From assembly GCA_017398725.1 (NCBI GenBank), contig JAFQFA010000017.1, forward strand, positions 50,320-114,319: a DNA stretch of 64,000 nucleotides, given 5' to 3'. Source of the DNA: Oscillospiraceae bacterium. GTDB lineage: Bacteria > Bacillota > Clostridia > Oscillospirales > Oscillospiraceae. The notes beneath the pieces were generated by a model. It saw nothing but the letters and a program-made list of their open reading frames with translations. It was not told the DNA's origin and did no database searches. Position 1 is the stretch's first letter; every line of letters begins with the position of its first letter. The translations under genes and the position numbers were made by a program. This document shows positions 23,621-31,481 of the stretch, one piece after another.

Positions 23621-24850
23621 TTAGTCTACTTGCCGTGCTTGCAGGAACGCGTCAAAATCGCCTACAAAGGGCTCAAAGGGGATGGAATCTTTGTGCTGCA
23701 GAAATGCCAAAGCATAACTTACATGGGCGGCAACGCCATATTTCAGCGCTTCTTCATTGGCTTCAAACTTGGGACTATGGAGCTCCGCAGTAAAGCCTTT
23801 GGCTTCATCCTGCATACCCAAAAGAGCCATCACAGAGGGATAGTAGGAAGAAAGCACAGTAAAGCTTTCGCCACCCATCGTAGGCTCCGTATCGCACACA
23901 TATGCTGCGCCGAGGCTTTTTGTGATGGCTTCCTTCGCAATCTGATAGCAGGTAGGATCGTTGAGCAGACCCTCTTTCGGACCGGTCAGTTCAAATTCGG
24001 CGATATCGCAGCCATAGGCGGTGCAGGTGTTTTCTACGATCCGGCGGACAGCCCGTTTCATAGGCAGACCTGCCTTATCCCGATGGTGGAACCGGCAGAT
24101 ACCGCCGATGCGGCAGGTTGCGTTTTCCTGATCTGCTTGGAAAATGCAGCAGGTGATCGTCAGACCCTCAAAGGGCGTCACGCTATTCATCCGTCCGCTG
24201 TGGAAAGCCCGGAGTATGGATGCACAGCAATCAATGGCGGTGACAGCCCGTCCGTCTTTTGCCTTGACGGTGAAGTCCCATGCAAGGTCGCCGGCAAAGA
24301 TACCGCCAAGGCGCAGGCCCAGCTGACCGGTGGCCGGCGTAGGGAAGCAGTGGAGCGCCCAGCAACCGTCGATATGGATGTTGTTGGACTGAATGTAGTG
24401 CATCATATGAATATCGCCGTGACCGCTTTCCTCACCCTGTTCAAAGAACAGGATCACCCGGCCTTCAATCTGCTCTTTGTGTGCTTGCAGCACCTTTGCT
24501 GCGCCTAGGAGCATAGCGGTATGGGCATCATGACCGCACAGATGTGCCACCCCGGGGATCTTGCTCAAACAGGCTTTTGCTTGTGCGTTGTTGCAGGTAT
24601 CCTCCGCAATGGGCAGGGCATCAATATCCGCCCGAAGAAACACGGTCTTGCCGGGAACAGGCCCATCAATAAAAGCCATAATGCCGCCGCCGGGCACATC
24701 CACATAGGTAACACCGGACTGTGTCAGTACCTGACGGATCAGTGCCAATGTTTCAAATTCACAGTCAGAAAGCTCCGGATGTTCGTAGATCTTCCGCCGC
24801 CACGCAATGACTTCTTCTTCAATTTCTGTTGCCCACTTCAAAATATCCAT
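23621..24850 (-). CDS. M20-family amidohydrolase/carboxypeptidase
   Basis: 409 residues; the second of two ATGs has GGAGG at the right distance. M20D features: RRKIYEHPELS, LRADIDALPI, CGHDAHTAMLLGAAKVL, FFEQGEESGHG and C-terminal PTMGGESFTVLSSYYP provide metal ligands and the catalytic Glu. Family members hydrolyse N-acyl amino acids, aminobenzoyl-glutamate or small peptides. The dimerisation region reads VKAKDGRAVTAIDCCASILR instead of the family GGHGxxPH loop, so its lid is atypical. An isolated canonical lid domain is encoded immediately downstream. Confidence 0.85.
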   Translation of the reverse strand: MDILKWATEIEEEVIAWRRKIYEHPELSDCEFETLALIRQVLTQSGVTYVDVPGGGIMAFIDGPVPGKTVFLRADIDALPIAEDTCNNAQAKACLSKIPGVAHLCGHDAHTAMLLGAAKVLQAHKEQIEGRVILFFEQGEESGHGDIHMMHYIQSNNIHIDGCWALHCFPTPATGQLGLRLGGIFAGDLAWDFTVKAKDGRAVTAIDCCASILRAFHSGRMNSVTPFEGLTITCCIFQADQENATCRIGGICRFHHRDKAGLPMKRAVRRIVENTCTAYGCDIAEFELTGPKEGLLNDPTCYQIAKEAITKSLGAAYVCDTEPTMGGESFTVLSSYYPSVMALLGMQDEAKGFTAELHSPKFEANEEALKYGVAAHVSYALAFLQHKDSIPFEPFVGDFDAFLQARQVD

Positions 24851-24935
24851 AAGCATCCTCCATGAAGTTTCATAAATGCATTATAGCAGATGGGTCTTCT
24901 TTTGCAATAGCGGTCGCTGCATTGGTTGCGTATAC

Positions 24936-24964
24936 TTGACAAAAAGTTAAAATTACTATATAAT
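24936..24964 (+). promoter_or_regulatory. Consensus promoter of the CNNM leader/transporter transcript
   Basis: Perfect TTGACA, 17 bp, TATAAT. Transcription would start near 24971, 30 bp before a short leader reading frame. Confidence 0.85.
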
Positions 24965-25000
24965 TCATTGCAATATATAATCCAGAAAGGAATCCGTTTC

Positions 25001-25084
25001 ATGGACGCCGGCGACAGTAGCCCTTACCAAAATGATCATATTGTAGTTGTAAACACAACCTGTGCAGAGCTGCGTTCTGCTTAG
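25001..25084 (+). CDS. 27-residue leader peptide upstream of the CNNM transporter
   Basis: ATG with AGAAAGG ribosome site, 27 codons, TAG stop. Begins MDAGDSSPYQND, acidic with a Pro, followed by VVVN and a Cys-containing tail. The last third is inside the left arm and loop of a terminator-like hairpin, and the stop codon abuts the right arm. Position of translating ribosomes would therefore decide whether the hairpin forms. Acidic/Pro-rich leaders destabilise ribosomes at low magnesium in the mgtA system; the analogy is inference. Confidence 0.6.
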   Translation: MDAGDSSPYQNDHIVVVNTTCAELRSA

Positions 25085-25100
25085 GCTGTGTTTTTGTTGT
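25051..25100 (+). terminator. Attenuator hairpin before the CNNM gene
   Basis: AAACACAACC pairs with GGCTGTGTTT (one A-C mismatch), with an inner GCAGA/TCTGC stem, followed by TTTGTTGTTTTT. It lies between the promoter and the transporter start. Confidence 0.65.
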
Positions 25101-25134
25101 TTTTCCCCATGAAGAAAGGAACGAAAAAAGAAAA

Positions 25135-26466
25135 ATGTTAGGAATTATTATTTTGCAAGTGGTACTGATCGGACTCAACGCTGTCTTTGCGTGTGCGGAG
25201 ATCGCCGTTTTGTCGGTTAGTGATACAAAACTGGAAAAGCTGGCAGAGGAAGGCAATAAAAAAGCCAAGCGCCTGTTCCGGCTGACCCGGGAACCTGCCA
25301 AGTTTTTGGCTACGATTCAGGTAGCCATCACCCTGTCCGGTTTTTTGGGATCTGCCTTTGCTGCGGACAATTTCTCTGAGCCTTTGGTGGAATGGATTTT
25401 GCACATGGGCGTTAAAATCCCCAAGGGAACATTGGATGCCATCGCAGTTGTGATCATCACTTTGATTTTGTCCTATTTTACTTTGGTGTTTGGCGAACTG
25501 GTTCCAAAGCGGATGGCAATGAAGCGCTCTGAGCAGTTGGCACTGGGTATTTCCGGTCTGGTGAGTGGTATTTCCACCGTATTCAAGCCCATTGTGTGGT
25601 TGCTGACGGTTTCCACCAACGGCGTATTGCGGATCATGGGTATCGATCCTAACGAGATCGAAGAAGAGGTCAGCGAGGAAGAGATCCGCATGCTGGTAGA
25701 TGCGGGCAGTGAAAAGGGAACCATCGACGAGCAGGAAAAAGAGTTTATTCAGAATGTGTTTGAGTTTGATGATCTGACTGCCAAGGATATTGCCACCCAC
25801 CGCACCGAGGTGGTGATCCTGTGGATGGAAGATCCTGTGGAGCAATGGGACGAGACGATCCACACCAGCCGTCATACGCTGTATCCTGTGTGTAAGGACT
25901 CTCCCGACAATGTGGTGGGCATCCTCAATGCCAAGGACTATTTCCGTCTGGCTGAAAAGACAAAGGAAGCGGTTGTAGAATTGGTCAAGCCTGCTTTCTT
26001 TGTGCCTGACACGGTGGCAGCGGATGTGCTGTTCCGGAAAATGCGCCAGACCCGCAACTCCATGTCTGTGGTGCTGGACGAGTACGGCGGCATGGTGGGC
26101 ATCGTAACCATTACCGATTTGCTGGAGGAACTGGTGGGAGAGATTACCGATGAGGATACCAAAGCGGAGGAAGCATCTGATGAGCCCCATATGGAGCAGA
26201 TCGGTGAGAATACTTGGGCGATCATTGGCAGTGTGGAATTGCAGCAGATCGAGCAGATGCTGAATGTGGATATTGCGCAGGAGGACGTGGATACCCTTAC
26301 CGGTTTGGTGTTCGGTGAATTGGATATGATTCCCGATGACGGTGAGCAGGATATCGAACTGGAATGGAAGGGCCTGCATATCCGCATTACGCAGGTGGAA
26401 GATCACCGGATCGCTTACGCTGTGATCACCAAGCTTCCCGAATCACAGCAAGAAGATGAAGATTGA
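25135..26466 (+). CDS. CNNM/CorC (hemolysin-family) transporter
   Basis: 443 residues. Residues 1-190 are a DUF21/CNNM membrane domain with about four hydrophobic segments (IIILQVVLIGLNAVFACAEI; FGELVPKRMAM is the family signature). Two CBS motifs follow (about 200-325, with RHTLYPVCKDSPDNVVGILN and MSVVLDEYGGMVGIVTITDLLEELVGEI), then a CorC_HlyC transporter-associated domain ending in an acidic tail. Family members export or balance magnesium and cobalt at the plasma membrane. Monocistronic behind a leader peptide and attenuator, so expression is probably ion- or translation-dependent. Confidence 0.92.
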   Translation: MLGIIILQVVLIGLNAVFACAEIAVLSVSDTKLEKLAEEGNKKAKRLFRLTREPAKFLATIQVAITLSGFLGSAFAADNFSEPLVEWILHMGVKIPKGTLDAIAVVIITLILSYFTLVFGELVPKRMAMKRSEQLALGISGLVSGISTVFKPIVWLLTVSTNGVLRIMGIDPNEIEEEVSEEEIRMLVDAGSEKGTIDEQEKEFIQNVFEFDDLTAKDIATHRTEVVILWMEDPVEQWDETIHTSRHTLYPVCKDSPDNVVGILNAKDYFRLAEKTKEAVVELVKPAFFVPDTVAADVLFRKMRQTRNSMSVVLDEYGGMVGIVTITDLLEELVGEITDEDTKAEEASDEPHMEQIGENTWAIIGSVELQQIEQMLNVDIAQEDVDTLTGLVFGELDMIPDDGEQDIELEWKGLHIRITQVEDHRIAYAVITKLPESQQEDED

Positions 26467-26470
26467 AACC

Positions 26471-26505
26471 AAAGGCCCGGCGCAACATTTGTGCCCGGGC
26501 CTTTT
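26471..26505 (+). terminator. Terminator of the CNNM gene
   Basis: AAAGGCCCGG with CCGGGCCTTT, 14-nt loop, then a short T-run. Confidence 0.85.
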
Positions 26506-26518
26506 CTGGAAACTCTGA

Positions 26519-26645
26519 TTTATCGAACTGTTTGTCGTATAACGCTGTAGGGCGGGGCCTTGGTCCCGCCGTCAAAATCCGTTGCAACAGAGCGGCGGGA
26601 GCAGAGCCCCTGCCCTACAATATGGATTGGAAACTGTTCGATAAA
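26519..26645. repeat. 127-bp MITE-like element with terminal inverted repeats
   Basis: Ends TTTATCGAACTGTTT and AAACTGTTCGATAAA are inverted repeats with one mismatch in 15. Inside, GTAGGGCGGGGCC and the complementary CAGAGCCCCTGCCCTAC arms make the whole element a near-complete fold-back. No reading frame. Non-autonomous mobile or REP-like element, placed between the CNNM terminator and the sigma-factor gene. Confidence 0.6.
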
Positions 26646-26729
26646 TTGGAATTTGAAGTAATTTTTATATTTCGATCGTATAATCAGTGAAAGGGTTCTG
26701 CCCGGGCACTCTACAAAGGAGGGATCCAT

Positions 26730-27278
26730 ATGGATCACGGCGAAAGTAGCTACCGCCGGTATCTTTGTGGTGACGAAGAAGCCTTTGCCGAAATCGTAAA
26801 AGAATATTTTGACCACCTGACCTTTTTCATCCGGCGTTATGTAGGGGATTGTGCAGCGGCGGAGGACCTTGCGATGGATGTCTTTGCGTGGCTGATCGTC
26901 CATAAAAAACGGTATAACTTTTCGGTTTCTTTGAAGACCTATCTGTTTATGCTGGGGCGCAGCCGTGCGTTGGACTATATCCGGCGGCGGGATAAGCTTC
27001 CAATGATGGAACTGTCTGAAATCGCAGATATTTCCGACCAAAGTCCGTATCCGGAGGAAATGCTTTTGCTGGACGAAAGAAAGCAGGCAATCCACAGCGC
27101 ATTGGCAGGACTTAGCGAGGAAATGCGCCTTGTGGTGCATATGACCTACTTTGAGGATATGTCAGCCGATGAGGTCGCCAAGGTCCTGAAAAAGAACCGC
27201 AAGCAGGTCTATAATCTTTTATATCGTGCAAAGAACGCCCTTCGCATCGCGTTAGAAAAGGAAGGGGAGCTGATATGA
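26730..27278 (+). CDS. ECF-type RNA polymerase sigma factor
   Basis: 182 residues, GGAGGG ribosome site. Region 2: DEEAFAEIVKEYFDHLTFFI, then AAAEDLAMDVFAWLIVHK and SLKTYLFMLGRSRALDYIRR. Region 4: AIHSALAGLSEEMRLVVHMT, DMSADEVAKVLKKNRKQVYN with the HTH. No region 1 or 3, as in ECF factors. The stop overlaps the start of a membrane protein gene by 4 bp, the classic sigma/anti-sigma layout. Confidence 0.92.
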   Translation: MDHGESSYRRYLCGDEEAFAEIVKEYFDHLTFFIRRYVGDCAAAEDLAMDVFAWLIVHKKRYNFSVSLKTYLFMLGRSRALDYIRRRDKLPMMELSEIADISDQSPYPEEMLLLDERKQAIHSALAGLSEEMRLVVHMTYFEDMSADEVAKVLKKNRKQVYNLLYRAKNALRIALEKEGELI

Positions 27279-27919
27279 GAAATTTTGAAGAGCGGATGAA
27301 CGAGATCCGCCGCAGAAGTGAAGAAATGCTCCAAAAGCGCCGCCGCAGAAAAAAGCTACTTTTTTCAGCCGTTCCGGCTGTTTTGTGCGCAGTGGTCTGT
27401 TTCGGAGCTGTTTGGTCTCACGCGGAATTTGATAATAAAAATGGGCAAGCTGTACCGGAAATGTACAACGAAATGGTATCCGGTTCTCTGAAAGATCCGG
27501 CTGCCGGCGCATTGGAAGCCGATGGCAATGCACCCGGAGGAGCAGACAACGGATCCGGTGTGAAATTTGGAGACCATACCCACCAGACATCATTGCGGGG
27601 GCAGGTTGAGGAAGCGCCTTTTGAGGGGGACTACGGTAATGCTGTGGTAACCGTGGATATGGGAGATCAGAGGTATACGTTCTCTGCCGGACATGCGGAA
27701 ACACTTACGCAAATTCTTCACAATCTGGATTACGATCCTCAAAAAACATGCCGCTGCATGGGAAAATACCGGATTGATACCCAGTTTGGCAGTTATAGTG
27801 TGAATCCGGAGCGGGGGTTTGCTCGGTGCAAATCCGGGCAGGCAGACCTGACGGTGGAACAGATCAAGGCCATTGAGCAGGCGGTGCTTTGGGCGGAGAC
27901 TACCCATGCTGCCGATTAA
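27275..27919 (+). CDS. Probable anti-sigma factor or sigma-coupled membrane protein
   Basis: 214 residues. N-terminal cytosolic segment of about 28 residues, very basic (RRRSEEMLQKRRRRKK), then one membrane segment LLFSAVPAVLCAVVCFGAVW and an external domain. No zinc HxxxCxxC anti-sigma motif is visible. Overlap with the ECF gene (ATGA) is the reason for the role. The external part (about 110-205) has paired cysteines (KTCRCMGKY) and could sense an envelope signal. Confidence 0.7.
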   Translation: MRNFEERMNEIRRRSEEMLQKRRRRKKLLFSAVPAVLCAVVCFGAVWSHAEFDNKNGQAVPEMYNEMVSGSLKDPAAGALEADGNAPGGADNGSGVKFGDHTHQTSLRGQVEEAPFEGDYGNAVVTVDMGDQRYTFSAGHAETLTQILHNLDYDPQKTCRCMGKYRIDTQFGSYSVNPERGFARCKSGQADLTVEQIKAIEQAVLWAETTHAAD

Positions 27920-27932
27920 GGAGGAATGATTT

Positions 27933-29090
27933 ATGGGGAAGAAGGTTTTGTCGGCTATTTTGGCTGTCATTGTCTGTGTGGCAGCATGGGGCTGCACCGG
28001 GCCTGTGTCCGAGCCGGTACAGGAAAACTTTGTGGCAACGGTTTTGGAAATCAACGGGGATACCGTTTTGGTAGAGCCGGTGGAGGGGGAACCGGAGCGG
28101 CGCAGCGCAGATAAAATCACCTTCTGCGTTGCTGGTTTTGAAGATATCGGCGCGTCCGTTGGGGATGCGGTGCAGATCACCTATACAGGCCAGATCATGG
28201 AGTCTTATCCGGCGCAGATTCATGCAACCAAATGGGAGATGGCAAAAAACAAGCGCCATCTGGAATACACAGAAATCTGGCTGGATAAACAGACAGCGCA
28301 AAAGCAGGATAACGATCTATTTGACCACATTATTATTACCGAGATCTATTCCAACTGTTTCTTTGCGGTGACAGCCATCCCATTGCCTTGGCAGATCAAA
28401 CTCAACGGGCAACTACCGGAGCAGTGGTGTGTGGGGGATCAAGTGCAGGCTACCTATGAAAATGTTTACCGGGACAGTGAAAAGAACAGAATAGAGGCGG
28501 ACTTTTCCAATATCATTGCCAGCGATTGGCAGCCGGACCCCATGGCTTGTTATAAGCCGGTGATCTACCTGTATCCGGAAGAAGAAATGCAGGTTTCGGT
28601 AAAGCTGGCGCTTTCCGGCGGATTGACCTGCACTTATCCAGCATATGAAAACGGCTGGCAGGTAACGGCAAAGCCCGACGGAACACTGACCGATGCCAAG
28701 GGCCAGACCTTCCATTACCTTTATTGGGAAGGGGTTACCGATGCCCGCTGGGATTTGACGGAGGGCTTTTGCGTCCGGGGTGCGGATACGGCGCAGTTTT
28801 TGGAGAAGGCACTGGAAAAGCTGGGACTTAATCGGCGGGAAGCCAATGAAATGATCGTGTATTGGCTGCCGCAGATGCAGGAAAATCCTTATAATATCGT
28901 TTCGTTCCAGAGGGAGGTTTACACCGAGGCGGCAAAGCTGGATGTTATACCTGCACCGGATACCCTCATCCGGGTGTTTATGACCTTCAAAGCCAGTGAA
29001 ACGCCGGTCCGGTTGCCTGCGCAGGAATTGACAGCGCCGGAAAGAAAGGGCTTTACGGTCATTGAATGGGGCGGCACAGAAATTTCTTGA
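27933..29090 (+). CDS. Secreted lipoprotein, third gene of the ECF operon
   Basis: 385 residues, GGAGG ribosome site 13 bp after the previous stop. Signal peptide with lipobox-like WGC at Cys21. Residues about 30-190 include two beta-rich segments (FVATVLEINGDTVLVEP and a second VGDQVQATY block) of OB-like character. Residues 205-385 begin with CYKPVIYLYPEEEMQVSVKL, a module I recall from Clostridia cell-surface proteins but cannot name. Probably a target or sensor of the sigma factor. Function unknown. Confidence 0.75.
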   Translation: MGKKVLSAILAVIVCVAAWGCTGPVSEPVQENFVATVLEINGDTVLVEPVEGEPERRSADKITFCVAGFEDIGASVGDAVQITYTGQIMESYPAQIHATKWEMAKNKRHLEYTEIWLDKQTAQKQDNDLFDHIIITEIYSNCFFAVTAIPLPWQIKLNGQLPEQWCVGDQVQATYENVYRDSEKNRIEADFSNIIASDWQPDPMACYKPVIYLYPEEEMQVSVKLALSGGLTCTYPAYENGWQVTAKPDGTLTDAKGQTFHYLYWEGVTDARWDLTEGFCVRGADTAQFLEKALEKLGLNRREANEMIVYWLPQMQENPYNIVSFQREVYTEAAKLDVIPAPDTLIRVFMTFKASETPVRLPAQELTAPERKGFTVIEWGGTEIS

Positions 29091-29106
29091 TACCATATGC
29101 ATCCTT

Positions 29107-29131
29107 AGGGGTGGGGCACTGCCTCACCCCT
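29107..29131. terminator. Hairpin after the ECF operon
   Basis: AGGGGTG and CACCCCT with inner GGC/GCC around ACT. T-tract is poor, so termination is uncertain. Confidence 0.45.
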
Positions 29132-29207
29132 ATAAAATGCGGTCATTGAGCATTTACAGGGTTTTCATTTTCGGAAAACTGTGGTATAATATTTCACGGT
29201 GATACAT

Positions 29208-29909
29208 ATGAAGAACATAATGATTAAAAACATTCTGATTTTGCCGGTGGCAGCACTGTGCTTCAGCTTGGCATCTTGCGGCAATGAAAACATCCCCCAG
29301 ACTACACCGGGGGTAGAAACAACGCAAACCACGGTCTATACCCAGCCGGAGGAAACGGTGCCTACCGACCCTGTGGAAACCACCGCCGCCACCCAGCCGG
29401 AGGAAACCCAGCCGCCGGTACAAAGTGGTCCGGATATGGTTTTTACGCCGGTAAATGAAAAGGTCACTGCGAAAATCGAGGTCAATCTGCGGGATCTTCC
29501 CAGCCAAGGGACGGATAGCAAGATCCTCCACACCTTGGGAAACGGAGAAACAGTGAAGCGCACCGGCATCAGCGATACCGGCTGGTCGGAGCTGACATGG
29601 AAGGGAAAGACCTGCTACGCAGTTTCCAGTTACTTGACCACGGACCTTGATTATAAGCCGCCGGTGCAGATCCAAACGCCCTTCATCCCGGTGGCGGAAC
29701 AGGTTACGGCAAAGGAAGCGGTGAACCTGCGCACACTGCCCAGCACCACCCATCCGGATGTAGAGGTGGTGGTGAAGCTGGAAAACGGACAGGTAGTAAC
29801 GCGTACCGGCGTGAATGAGGATGTAGGCTGGTCCAGAGTAGAATGGGAAGGACAGACTCTGTATTGCATCAGCAGCTACCTGCAGCTTGCTGAAGAAGAT
29901 ACGCAATAA
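29208..29909 (+). CDS. Lipoprotein with two SH3b domains
   Basis: 233 residues from the ATG (a GTG three codons earlier is possible). Signal peptide with lipobox LASC (Cys24), a Thr/Pro/Glu-rich low-complexity linker (about 30-78), then two bacterial SH3 domains: VNLRDLPSQGTDSKILHTLG near 95 and VNLRTLPSTTHPDVEVVVKL near 170, each ending in a YAVSSYL/YCISSYL strand. Such domains bind cell-wall peptides. No catalytic domain is attached, so it is probably a wall-binding or adaptor lipoprotein. TATAAT lies 20 bp upstream. Confidence 0.85.
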   Translation: MKNIMIKNILILPVAALCFSLASCGNENIPQTTPGVETTQTTVYTQPEETVPTDPVETTAATQPEETQPPVQSGPDMVFTPVNEKVTAKIEVNLRDLPSQGTDSKILHTLGNGETVKRTGISDTGWSELTWKGKTCYAVSSYLTTDLDYKPPVQIQTPFIPVAEQVTAKEAVNLRTLPSTTHPDVEVVVKLENGQVVTRTGVNEDVGWSRVEWEGQTLYCISSYLQLAEEDTQ

Positions 29910-29960
29910 ACCCGCAAAATCATGTCCGTTTTTTCAAGATTCCCTGCAATAGGAATATGG

Positions 29961-30001
29961 AAAAAAGCACATCTATGGTGCACCGCCCATAGATGTGCTT
30001 C
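29961..30001. terminator. Bidirectional terminator between SH3 and esterase genes
   Basis: AAGCACATCTATGG and CCATAGATGTGCTT form a perfect 14-bp stem with an 8-nt loop; A6 on the left supplies a T-run for the minus-strand esterase. Confidence 0.85.
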
Positions 30002-30010
30002 TTTGCAATA

Positions 30011-31357
30011 TTACATACCCGGGAAGGGCTTGCCTTTTGCCTCGGTGGCGGCCAGCCGATCTGCCGGCACATCCATCATAGCGCAGGGTTCATCACCGAA
30101 ATGCATAAATTTCATCTGGTCCTTGCGCAAAGGCAGCCATGTAGGCAGGTGATCTGTCTGGGGAACACCGGTTTTTACAAAGGCGGTAAAATAGTCGATC
30201 ATATTTTGGCTGATCCGATTGTCGATCTCGTTATAAGGACGCCATGATTGGTCCAGAGAGTCAAAGCTGTATTTTACATCGCAGCCGTGGTATGCACCAT
30301 GGTTGGAGCCGGGTACTTGCCGATCGAAATACATGCCGTACACAGGCGCAAATCCGTTTGCATCCATCATCAGACCCCAATCCCGGATGGCTTCGTACAG
30401 GCTGTGGGGCCACATATCTTCACTGAGCACACTCATAATGACAGGTACATTATTGGTCTTGCCGGCTTGTGCCAATGCCCGGGGTGCTTCGGGAATAAAC
30501 TTGCCGTCGATCACCGGGGTGGCAGGGAAGCTGTACCGGGAGTTGGAGGTATACACCTGCTTAAAACCAAAATACAGATCCTTTGCGGGGATGGTTTTCA
30601 GTTCGTCAATGGTATTGACACCGAGATGCTTTTTGATATCTGCCCACATATCGGCTACCACTTGGCGCTCCTTGATGCTGAAGGCCCGGGGGAGCACACC
30701 GCCGCCGCTGAGCATGATCGCACCCCGGAACAAGCCCTTGGACAGGGGGCAGAAAATCTGGTTCTGCACGCTCATCGCACCGGCGCTTTCGCCCATGATG
30801 GTCACCTTTTCCGGGTCACCGCCAAAGCCGGCAATGTTGCGCTGTACCCACTGCAATGCACACAGTTGATCCTGCACGCCGTAGTTGCCCTCGTGGCCGT
30901 CACCAATGGCGCCGGAGAAGGCATTGAGCCGGTAGTTGATGGTCACCACAATAATGCCCCGGGCGCAGTAGGGCGCACCCTTGAAGCCGGGGGCACTGCA
31001 GTTACCGGTTTCATAGGAACCACCGTGGATATACACCAGCACAGGGGCGTTTTTTGCATCCTTGGGAGCCCACACATTCAAACACAGGCAGTCCTCATCA
31101 TAGCGGATCACATGCTTTTCCACCGTTTCGTCCCGGTAGAAATGGGCGGTGGGGGTTACGGGCTTTTCATAAGCATACCGTTGGGGGCAGGCAGTACCTT
31201 GCACAGTGGCATCGTAAGTGCCCTCCCAGCTTGTCACCGGTACCGGAGGCTCAAAACGCTCCGCGGTGGCATAAAAAATGCCTTTAAAAAGGTCATATTC
31301 CTTTTTGCCAATGCCCCGGATGTTACCGCAGGCACAGGTTCTGTAAACATATTCCAT
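30011..31357 (-). CDS. Carboxylesterase type B
   Basis: 448 residues, alpha/beta hydrolase of the carboxylesterase/cholinesterase class. Oxyanion loop HGGSYETG at 111, nucleophile elbow GESAGAM with Ser191, EDCLCLNVWAP near 88 is the family signature. The C-terminal catalytic His region is around GSNHGAYHGCD. No signal peptide, so cytosolic. Hydrolyses short-chain or aromatic esters; substrate unknown. Monocistronic with its own promoter and terminator. Confidence 0.9.
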   Translation of the reverse strand: MEYVYRTCACGNIRGIGKKEYDLFKGIFYATAERFEPPVPVTSWEGTYDATVQGTACPQRYAYEKPVTPTAHFYRDETVEKHVIRYDEDCLCLNVWAPKDAKNAPVLVYIHGGSYETGNCSAPGFKGAPYCARGIIVVTINYRLNAFSGAIGDGHEGNYGVQDQLCALQWVQRNIAGFGGDPEKVTIMGESAGAMSVQNQIFCPLSKGLFRGAIMLSGGGVLPRAFSIKERQVVADMWADIKKHLGVNTIDELKTIPAKDLYFGFKQVYTSNSRYSFPATPVIDGKFIPEAPRALAQAGKTNNVPVIMSVLSEDMWPHSLYEAIRDWGLMMDANGFAPVYGMYFDRQVPGSNHGAYHGCDVKYSFDSLDQSWRPYNEIDNRISQNMIDYFTAFVKTGVPQTDHLPTWLPLRKDQMKFMHFGDEPCAMMDVPADRLAATEAKGKPFPGM

Positions 31358-31386
31358 AATAAGTACTCCCTATTTGTTTTTTTTTA

Positions 31387-31415
31387 ACTGTATCACACGC
31401 AGTGCTTAAATTCAA
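31387..31415 (-). promoter_or_regulatory. Promoter of the carboxylesterase
   Basis: Minus strand TTGAAT, 17 bp, TACAGT. Its upstream edge is 10 bp from the -35 of the divergent permease promoter. Confidence 0.6.
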
Positions 31416-31424
31416 GCAAAACCA

Positions 31425-31453
31425 TTGACAAAAATCCTTTGTTTTTGCATAAT
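31425..31453 (+). promoter_or_regulatory. Promoter of the permease gene
   Basis: TTGACA, 17 bp, CATAAT. It lies inside a long open frame, which is why the permease start must be placed downstream. Confidence 0.7.
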
Positions 31454-31481
31454 AGTGCTGTTTGAAAAGGGGGTGCGCTGC

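Noticed and set aside
25138-26406. A 422-codon open frame on the minus strand opposite the CNNM gene
   Set aside because: It is His/Gln-rich without domain logic, lacks a ribosome site and mirrors the coding strand; the plus-strand gene has clear family motifs.
31425-31481. Extended N-terminus of the permease
   Set aside because: The extra codons coincide with a TTGACA-17-CATAAT promoter, so translation must begin further downstream.
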